A stretch of DNA of 64,000 bases, taken from the NCBI RefSeq assembly GCF_002920615.1, contig NZ_PQSU01000013.1:124001-188000 (forward strand), written 5' to 3'. The notes beneath the pieces were generated by a model. The model was not told the origin of the DNA. It was given only the letters and a program-made list of their open reading frames with translations, and ran no database searches. Positions within the stretch are counted from its first letter, which is position 1. Each line of letters starts with the position of its first letter. Below are positions 58,506 through 64,000 of the stretch, piece after piece. This DNA comes from Streptomyces sp. Ru62. Lineage in GTDB: Bacteria > Actinomycetota > Actinomycetes > Streptomycetales > Streptomycetaceae. Position numbers and translations under genes: made by a program.

Positions 58506-59092
58506 GAGGTCTCCTCGGAGTGTGGAACGGGGTGGTACAGCAGGGCGTTGAGCGCGGCGGACGCGACCGCCGACCCGCCCTTCTCGGACACGTTGCTCAC
58601 GGCGGGCAGCCCGCTCATCCGCAACGCGGCCTTGGACTCGACCGCGCCGACGAAGCCGACGGGCAGTCCGATGACGAGCGCAGGGGCGGCGTCGAGGGTC
58701 AGCAGTTCCTCCAGCGCGGTCGGCGCGTTGCCGATCACCCAGAGGGCACCGGGACCGACCTGCTCGTACGCGAGCCGGATCGCGTGCGCCGACCGGGTCA
58801 GCCCCGGCCCGGCCACCGCGTCCCTCAGCCGGCAGACGGTCTCGCGCCGGGTGATCCCGGCGGCCACCATCTCGACGTCCACGACCACCGGCGCCCCGGC
58901 GTGCAGCGCCGCGTGCGCCGTCACCAACTCGCCCTCGTCCATGACGAGGTCGTTCGCGTACTCCAGGTCGGCGGCCGAGTGGATGACCCGCTCCACCACC
59001 GCCCGGGTCAGCGGCGGGAAGTGCGAGGTGTCCAGACGGGCGCGCAGCCGCCGGTAGGACTCCTGCTCGATCGGGTGGACGACGCGGTTCAC
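58502..59092 (-). CDS. cobH: Precorrin-8X methylmutase
   Basis: GTG start in the cobJ/cbiG stop (GTGA), 196 residues. It carries the CobH/CbiC signature: active-site His in VERVIHSAADLEYAN, then VDVEMVAAGITR, and GLPVGFVGAVESKAAL with the substrate-holding residues. It moves a methyl group from C-11 to C-12 to form hydrogenobyrinate (or cobyrinate). Position inside a tightly overlapping cob operon supports the call. Confidence 0.92.
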   Translation of the reverse strand: MNRVVHPIEQESYRRLRARLDTSHFPPLTRAVVERVIHSAADLEYANDLVMDEGELVTAHAALHAGAPVVVDVEMVAAGITRRETVCRLRDAVAGPGLTRSAHAIRLAYEQVGPGALWVIGNAPTALEELLTLDAAPALVIGLPVGFVGAVESKAALRMSGLPAVSNVSEKGGSAVASAALNALLYHPVPHSEETS

Positions 59093-60780
59093 TTCGGGTC
59101 CTCCTGCCAGCGGTAGCCGCGCGGCGTCACCATGCGCCCCGCGATCTCACGGGTCGCCGTGTTGCCCACGGTGACGACCGTCATCATGTCCACCGTCGTC
59201 GGGTCCAGTGCGGCGAGTGTGGTCACCCGGCCTGCCTCGTCCGGCCGGGAGGCGTTGCGTACGACGCCCACCGGCGTCGTCGGCTCCCGGTGTTCGGCGA
59301 GGATCGCGAGCGCCTTGGGAAGCTGCCAGTCACGGCCCCGGGAGCGCGGGTTGTAGAAGGTGACGACGAGGTCCGACTCGGCCGCCGCGCGCACCCGGCG
59401 CTCGATGACCTCCCACGGCGTGTGCAGGTCGGACAGGCTGATGGACACGTGATCGTGGCCCAGCGGCGCGCCCAGGACCGCCCCGGCGGCCAGCGCGGCC
59501 GTCACCCCGGGCACCCCGACCACGTCGATGTCGTCGGAGGCCTCGGCGAGCGCCGGGGAGGCCATGGCGTACACGCCCGCGTCCCCGCTGCCGATCAGCG
59601 CCACCGCGTGCCCCTCACGGGCTTCGGCGACCGCCGTCCGGGCCCGCTCCTCCTCCGCGCCGAGCCCCGACTCCAGCACCCGGGTGCCGGGCCGCAGCAG
59701 ATCGCGGATCTGGTCCACGTACTGGTCGAGCCCGACCAGCACCGACGCCCGCCGCAGCTCGGCCGCCGCGCGCGGGGTGAGCAGGTCCCGGGCGCCCGGC
59801 CCGAGGCCGACGACCGCGAGCCGTCCGCGCCCCGGACGCCGTACCACCGCACAGGTCGCCATCGCCGGCTGCCCGTCGGCGCGCTCCGACTTCCGCTTGG
59901 GCACGAGGAGTTCACCGCCCCGGACCAGCGCTGCGGCCTCCGCGACCGACGGGGTGCCGACGGCCGCGAGCGGCGCGTCCGACGGGTTGGGCACCCCGAC
60001 CGCCGCCAGCTCCTCGGCGGAGTACGTCACCAGGGGCACCCCGAGCCGTTCGGCGGCGGCCACGATGCCCGGCTCCTCCGCCTTGGCGTCCACGGTGGCC
60101 AGCTCGGCGACCGACCGCGGCGAGAGCCCCGCCTCCCGCAGCGCCTCCTCGACCAGACCGAGGACCTCCTCGGCCGGCGCGCCCTTCGACGCGCCGACCC
60201 CGACCACCAGCGACGGCGGCCGCAGCAGCACCTCCCGTTCGCCCGCCGCGACGGCCCGGTCGGTCACCCGGATCGTGTACGCCCCCTGGGGCGCGACCGG
60301 CAGCGGCGGCAGCGGCCACGCCACCTCCGCCTCCAGCGCGACCGGTTCGCCGTCCAGCAAGGCCCGGGAGACGGCCGCGACCGCCCCCTCGTACGGCAGG
60401 CCGAGCGTGTCCAGGCCCGGCAGTCCGGCGGCGTCCGTCGCGGTCGTCACCACCGGCTCGGCGCCCAGCACCTCGCCCACCTCGCGGGCGAGCGCGTTGG
60501 CGCCGCCGCCGTGCCCGCCGAGCAGCGACACCGCGAACCGGCCGCCCTCGTCCACGCACACCACACCCGGGTCGGCCGCCTTCCCGGCGAGCAGCGGCGC
60601 GAGCAGCCGTACCACCGCCCCGGTCGCGAGGAAGCACACCAGCTGCTCGCACTCCGCGAACGCGGCCCGTACGGCCTCCCCGACGGGACCCTCGTACACG
60701 CGCGTACGCCCCGGCCAGGCCGCGGCCAGCCGGTCCCGCGCCACCGCCCCCGCCGCGGTGGCGGAAATGAGGCCGATCAC
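59089..60780 (-). CDS. cobJ: Fused cobalt-precorrin-5A hydrolase and precorrin-3B C17-methyltransferase
   Basis: GTG start in the cobL stop (GTGA), 563 residues, a two-domain fusion. Residues 1 to about 315 are CbiG, with AAFAECEQLVCFLATGAVVR, SLLGGHGGGANALA and the C-terminal VVGVGASKGAPAEEV module. Residues about 320-563 are CobJ/CbiH, an SAM methyltransferase with VVGLGPGARDLLTPRA, IGSGDAGVYAMASPALE-like segment, SLSDLHTPWEVIERR and VTFYNPRSRGRDWQ. The first domain releases acetaldehyde during ring contraction; the second methylates C17. The fusion is common in Streptomyces and joins successive steps of the cobalt-early pathway. Confidence 0.9.
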   Translation of the reverse strand: MIGLISATAAGAVARDRLAAAWPGRTRVYEGPVGEAVRAAFAECEQLVCFLATGAVVRLLAPLLAGKAADPGVVCVDEGGRFAVSLLGGHGGGANALAREVGEVLGAEPVVTTATDAAGLPGLDTLGLPYEGAVAAVSRALLDGEPVALEAEVAWPLPPLPVAPQGAYTIRVTDRAVAAGEREVLLRPPSLVVGVGASKGAPAEEVLGLVEEALREAGLSPRSVAELATVDAKAEEPGIVAAAERLGVPLVTYSAEELAAVGVPNPSDAPLAAVGTPSVAEAAALVRGGELLVPKRKSERADGQPAMATCAVVRRPGRGRLAVVGLGPGARDLLTPRAAAELRRASVLVGLDQYVDQIRDLLRPGTRVLESGLGAEEERARTAVAEAREGHAVALIGSGDAGVYAMASPALAEASDDIDVVGVPGVTAALAAGAVLGAPLGHDHVSISLSDLHTPWEVIERRVRAAAESDLVVTFYNPRSRGRDWQLPKALAILAEHREPTTPVGVVRNASRPDEAGRVTTLAALDPTTVDMMTVVTVGNTATREIAGRMVTPRGYRWQEDPK

Positions 60781-62012
60781 TGGACCACTCCTTCACTAGA
60801 CGCCGGGGTTCTCACGCCCCACAGCAGGAACACAGGATTGGTGGCCGCCAGCCGGGTCACGTCACCCGGCAGCGGCGCGAGACGCGAGGACTGCAACAGC
60901 ACCCCGTCGCAGCCGAACCCGGCCTCCGTCAGCGCCTGCCGGGCCGCCGGCACCCGGTCCAGGGCGGCCATGGCGACGACGACCGTCCGCCGGGCCCGCC
61001 GCGCGCACGCGCTCACCACGGCGGGCAGCTCCCGGCCCCCGCCGCCGACGAACACCGCGTCGGGATCGCCGGCCAGCCCCGCCAGGGCGTCCGGAGCCGA
61101 GCCGTGCACCACGTCCACGTCGACGCCGTGGGCGTCCGCGTTGGCCCGGACGCGCGCCACCCCGTCCGGGGTCTTCTCGACGGCGACGACCGCGGCACCC
61201 AGCCGCGCGCACTCCACCGCGACCGAGCCCGACCCGGCGCCCACGTCCCACACCAGGTCACCCAGGCGCGGCCCCAGCCGGGCCAGGGCCAGTGCCCGCA
61301 CCTCGAACTTGGTGATCATCGAGTCCCGGTGCGCGAACGCGTCCTCCTCCAGGGCCCACCGGTCCGGCGCCCCGGGCACCCCGGCCACCGTCCGCACCGC
61401 ACCGAGCGCCCGCGCCTCGTCCAGGCACAGCACCACGCTCACCGCCGTGCCCCAGTCCCGGGCCGCCGCCTCGGCGGCCGTCACCCGCTCCACGCGCTCA
61501 CGCCGAGGATCGCCGAGCGCGGTCGCGACCACCAGGGTCCGGTCACCGGGGAGCGCGGCCCCCAGCTCGGCCGGACCGGCGCCCGGCCCGGTCAGCACGG
61601 CCACCTTCGGCCGCGCCCGGCACACGTTCACCGCCGTCCGCAGCTCCCGGCCGTGCGCGCTGACCACGACCGCGTCGTCCCAGGGCAGCCCGATCCGGGC
61701 GAACGCGGTGGCCACCGAGGACACCCCCGGCCGCACGTCCAGCAGCCCGGACCCGAACCGCTCGGCCAGCGCCCGCACGATCCCGAAGAACCCCGGGTCA
61801 CCGGACGCCAGCACGACCACCGGCAGCTCCTTGCCGACGTACCCGGCGATGGTGTCCAGGGCGGGCGCCAGCGGACCGAGGACCACCCGCTCCGCCCCCT
61901 CGGGCAGCCGTACGGCGTCCAGGTGCCGCCGACCGCCGACGACCAGCGCGGCCCCGGCCAGCACGTCCTCGGGCACCGGCGCACCGGTCCCCGCACCGAC
62001 GACCGTGATCAA
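60777..62012 (-). CDS. cobL: Precorrin-6Y C5,15-methyltransferase (decarboxylating)
   Basis: TTG start at 62012 overlapping the cobM stop (TTGA), 411 residues; an open frame of 62 more codons upstream overlaps cobM and is not used. The N-terminal half (about 1-195) is CbiE-type methyltransferase (ITVVGAGTG, VVLASGDPGFFGIVRAL, VSAHGRELR). The C-terminal half (about 220-411) is CbiT (MITKFEVRALALARL, VWDVGAGSGSVAVECA, FVGGGGRELPAVV). It methylates C5 and C15 and decarboxylates the C12 acetate side chain. The two activities are encoded as one protein, as in aerobic-type CobL. Confidence 0.9.
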   Translation of the reverse strand: MITVVGAGTGAPVPEDVLAGAALVVGGRRHLDAVRLPEGAERVVLGPLAPALDTIAGYVGKELPVVVLASGDPGFFGIVRALAERFGSGLLDVRPGVSSVATAFARIGLPWDDAVVVSAHGRELRTAVNVCRARPKVAVLTGPGAGPAELGAALPGDRTLVVATALGDPRRERVERVTAAEAAARDWGTAVSVVLCLDEARALGAVRTVAGVPGAPDRWALEEDAFAHRDSMITKFEVRALALARLGPRLGDLVWDVGAGSGSVAVECARLGAAVVAVEKTPDGVARVRANADAHGVDVDVVHGSAPDALAGLAGDPDAVFVGGGGRELPAVVSACARRARRTVVVAMAALDRVPAARQALTEAGFGCDGVLLQSSRLAPLPGDVTRLAATNPVFLLWGVRTPASSEGVVQ

Positions 62013-62827
62013 CTCTTCGCCCTCTGCTCGCGCAGCGCCCGCCGCGCCTCGGGGTCGGCCTTCCGGTAGCCGTGGAAGTGACCCGGGTGGTACAGGTGCG
62101 AACGCGTCCCGCGCGCGTCGAGCGCCGGGCCGACCAGGAACAGCGTGTGCTTCCAGAGCCGGTGCTCCTTGACCGTCTCCTCCAGCGTGCCGATCGTGCA
62201 CTTCACGATCAGCTCCTCCGGCCAGGTCGCCTGGTGGGCGATCACCACCGGGGTGCTCGTCGGGTAGCCGCCCTCCAGCAGCTCCCGCACGAGCTGCCCG
62301 CTGCGCGCCGCCGACAGGAAGATCGCCATGGTGGTGCCGTGGCGGGCGAACTCGCGCACCTCCTCACCGGGCGGCATCGGCGTCTTGCCCCCGCCCAGCC
62401 GGGTCAGCACCACGGACTGCGCGACCTCGGGAATCGTCAGCTCGCGCTGCGCGAGCGCGGCCACGGCGGAGAAGGAGGACACGCCCGGGACGACCTCGGT
62501 CGCGATGCCGATCTCCTGACAGCGGTCCAGCTGCTCCTGGGTGCCGCCCCACAGGGCGGGGTCGCCGGAGTGGATACGGGCCACCCTGAGCCCCTCCTCG
62601 GACGCGCGTCGGTACACCGCGACGACGTCCTCCAGCGACATGGTCGCCGAGTCCAGGACCTCGGCGTCCTCGCGGGCGTGTTCCAGGACCTCCGCCTGGA
62701 CCAGGCTCGCCGCCCAGATCACGACGTCGGCCTCGGCGATGGCCCGCGCGGCACGGAACGTCAGCAGGTCGGCGGCGCCGGGGCCGGCACCGACGAAGGT
62801 CACCTTGCCGGTGGGGGCATCGGCCAT
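62009..62827 (-). CDS. cobM: Precorrin-4 C11-methyltransferase
   Basis: ATG at 62827 after AGGAGAGGA, 272 residues; a longer open frame upstream is antisense to the ZIP gene. The SAM-methyltransferase fold shows VTFVGAGPGAADLLTFRA, the IHSGDPALWGGTQEQ loop, VVPGVSSFSAVAALAQRELT, and VIAHQATWPEELI, all CobM/CbiF markers. It is the first gene of the cob operon in view and lies 82 bases from the divergent ZIP gene. No cobalamin riboswitch is visible in that short gap. Confidence 0.92.
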   Translation of the reverse strand: MADAPTGKVTFVGAGPGAADLLTFRAARAIAEADVVIWAASLVQAEVLEHAREDAEVLDSATMSLEDVVAVYRRASEEGLRVARIHSGDPALWGGTQEQLDRCQEIGIATEVVPGVSSFSAVAALAQRELTIPEVAQSVVLTRLGGGKTPMPPGEEVREFARHGTTMAIFLSAARSGQLVRELLEGGYPTSTPVVIAHQATWPEELIVKCTIGTLEETVKEHRLWKHTLFLVGPALDARGTRSHLYHPGHFHGYRKADPEARRALREQRAKS

Positions 62828-62909
62828 GGGAATCGGTCCTCTCCTACGAGTACTGCGGTTGTGGCTGTCGGACGTGCGGGAACGCGGGTCGATCCGATAG
62901 CAAGGGCGT

Positions 62910-63638
62910 ATGGCGGTCTTCGTCGCGCTCGGCGCGTTCCTGATGACGCTGGCCGGCGGCTGGACGGCACAGCGCGTGACCGACCGCCGCCATCTGGTGC
63001 TGGGCCTGGCCGGCGGGCTGATGCTGGGCGTGGTCGGCCTGGACCTGCTGCCGGAGGCGCTCCGGGCGGCGGGCACCGAGGTCCACGGCGTCCCGGCCGC
63101 ACTCCTGCTGTTCCTGGCCGGCTTCCTCCTCGCCCATCTGGTGGAACGCCTGCTGGCGGCCCGCCGCGCCGCGCACGGCGCCGCCGAACACAACCACCGG
63201 GCCCCCGAGGTGGGCCTGACGGCGGCCGCGGCGATGGTGGGCCACAGCCTGATGGACGGCGTGGCGATCGGCGCGTCGTTCCAGGTGGGCAGCGGCATGG
63301 GCACCGCGGTCGCGCTCGCCGTCATCGCCCACGACTTCGCGGACGGCTTCAACACCTTCACCCTCACCAGCCTGTACGGCAACGCCCGCCGCAAGGCCCT
63401 GGCCATGCTCTTCGCGGACGCGGTCGCACCCGTCGCCGGAGCCGCCGCGTCCGCGTTCCTCACCATCCCGGAGGGCGTCCTCGGCGGCTATCTCGGCCTG
63501 TTCGCCGGCGCACTGCTGTACCTCGCCGCGGCGGAGATCCTCCCCGAGGCCCACCATGAGCACCCCGCCCGTTCGACCCTGCTGTGCACGGTCGCGGGCG
63601 CGGCCTTCATCTGGCTGGTGGTGGGCGTCACGGGGTGA
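62910..63638 (+). CDS. ZIP-family metal transporter
   Basis: ATG with AAGGGCG upstream, 242 residues and about eight hydrophobic segments. It has the paired ZIP metal sites AMVGHSLMDGVAIG and IAHDFADGFNTF, which give a binuclear centre, and a short His-containing loop (HGAAEHNHRAPE) between. Members import Zn, Fe, Mn or Co. Placement inside the cobalamin block, divergent from cobM and next to cobI, makes cobalt a reasonable but unproven substrate. The stop lies 11 bases from the end of the convergent cobI. Confidence 0.85.
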   Translation: MAVFVALGAFLMTLAGGWTAQRVTDRRHLVLGLAGGLMLGVVGLDLLPEALRAAGTEVHGVPAALLLFLAGFLLAHLVERLLAARRAAHGAAEHNHRAPEVGLTAAAAMVGHSLMDGVAIGASFQVGSGMGTAVALAVIAHDFADGFNTFTLTSLYGNARRKALAMLFADAVAPVAGAAASAFLTIPEGVLGGYLGLFAGALLYLAAAEILPEAHHEHPARSTLLCTVAGAAFIWLVVGVTG

Positions 63639-63649
63639 CCCGGACCGGG

Positions 63650-64000
63650 TCACAGCTTTCCGCCCCGGCCGCCGTCCCTGCGCGGCGGCGCGATCAGCGT
63701 CGACAGGTACGGCAGCGGTGCCCCGTCCAGCTCGGCGGCCGGCCGCACCGACTCCTCCGGCAGCCCCAGGGCCGAGCCCCACACCGCGCCCCCGAGCCGC
63801 CCGGTCTCCCGCAGCGCCTCCGCGACCTCGGCGGCCTGCCGCCCGAACTTGTACGCCACGACCGTCCCCGGCCCGGCCAGCGCCTCCTTCAGCACCGCCG
63901 ACCCGGCCGTCACCGGCACGAGGGTCAGCGGCTCGGTGCCCTCGGTCAGCACGGCCCCGGACCGCGCCGCGAGATCCTGCATGGCGGTGATACCGGGCAC
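63650..64000 (-). CDS. cobI: Precorrin-2 C20-methyltransferase, 3' half
   Basis: The gene continues beyond the right edge; the last 116 codons are present. PGITAMQDLAARSG (the SAM-binding turn after the active-site loop), VVAYKFGRQAAEVAEAL and a C-terminal YLSTLIAPPRRD fit the CobI/CbiL methyltransferase, which adds the C20 methyl group to precorrin-2 early in the pathway. It is on the same strand as the cob operon but separated from it by the rightward ZIP gene, so it is a separate transcript. Confidence 0.82.
   Translation of the reverse strand: MPGITAMQDLAARSGAVLTEGTEPLTLVPVTAGSAVLKEALAGPGTVVAYKFGRQAAEVAEALRETGRLGGAVWGSALGLPEESVRPAAELDGAPLPYLSTLIAPPRRDGGRGGKL

Noticed and set aside
62828..62909. 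Cobalamin riboswitch before cobM
   Set aside because: The 82-bp gap is too short, and no B12-box (GCCACTG) or related core could be found on either strand.

Overview
The window is chromosomal DNA of a Streptomyces-type actinomycete. It is very GC-rich, third codon positions are almost all G or C, GTG and TTG starts are common, and operons are knitted together by 4-base ATGA/GTGA/TTGA overlaps. An ectABCD ectoine/hydroxyectoine operon, an LAETG-anchored surface protein of the SCO1860 type, an SCO-like cobalamin block, Tat-exported enzymes and sugar ABC importers without their own ATPase all fit that genus. I see no insertion sequence, prophage, CRISPR array, rRNA or tRNA.

Layout. (1) 1-9.7 kb, housekeeping and stress: a holin-like/DUF3618 membrane pair whose second member carries six 11-residue repeats, a secreted NucH-type nuclease, a PHO-boxed PhoX-type phosphatase, a DHA2 drug exporter with a divergent TetR regulator, and a double TerD protein. 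(2) 9.8-14.8 kb: a polyol/sugar ABC operon (binding protein, two permeases, zinc alcohol dehydrogenase) behind a DeoR regulator. (3) 15-18.5 kb: divergent uronate dehydrogenase and 5-dehydro-4-deoxyglucarate dehydratase genes with near-mirror promoters, an unrecognised protein translated just after the dehydratase, and a 152-bp tandem duplication of that protein's gene end. (4) 18.5-21.9 kb: an MFS exporter and small proteins (DUF6010, a DinB/MDMPI-like protein, two unknowns). (5) 22-35.6 kb: a large plant cell wall (pectin side chain) utilisation locus with a GntR regulator, DapA-type and IlvD/Edd-type sugar-acid enzymes, an ABC importer, a Gfo/Idh dehydrogenase, a PmoA/DUF6807 protein, cytoplasmic GH43, secreted CE12 acetylesterase, PL1 pectate lyase and CE8 pectin methylesterase. 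(6) 35.7-46.9 kb: HAD phosphatase, SigE-type sigma factor with a membrane partner, purine permease, class B PBP, an IclR regulator divergent from alpha-ketoglutarate semialdehyde dehydrogenase, a DsbA/FrnE protein and a class V aminotransferase. (7) 46.9-50 kb: ectABCD. (8) 50.3-56.3 kb: class V aminotransferase divergent from an amino-acid ABC importer plus amidohydrolase, then the LAETG surface protein. (9) 56.5-64 kb: cobM-cobL-cobJ/cbiG-cobH-cbiX-cobC, a ZIP metal transporter, and the 3' half of cobI.

How it fits together. The secreted lyase, methylesterase and acetylesterase would open pectin outside the cell. The ABC importer would bring in oligomers for the cytoplasmic GH43. Uronates (Udh then KdgD) and pentonates (IlvD-type then DapA-type) can both be converted to alpha-ketoglutarate semialdehyde, which the dehydrogenase at 42.7 kb would feed into the TCA cycle. 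No galactarate/glucarate dehydratase is in view. The sugar importers probably share a genome-encoded MsiK-type ATPase. The most unusual features are the 152-bp tandem duplication reaching into the convergent MFS gene, the 11-residue and 14-bp repeats at the left edge, several genes that look leaderless, and many well-placed but unassigned operators. I did not find a clearly undescribed multi-gene system; the unknown gene at 17085-18248 is the best single novelty candidate.
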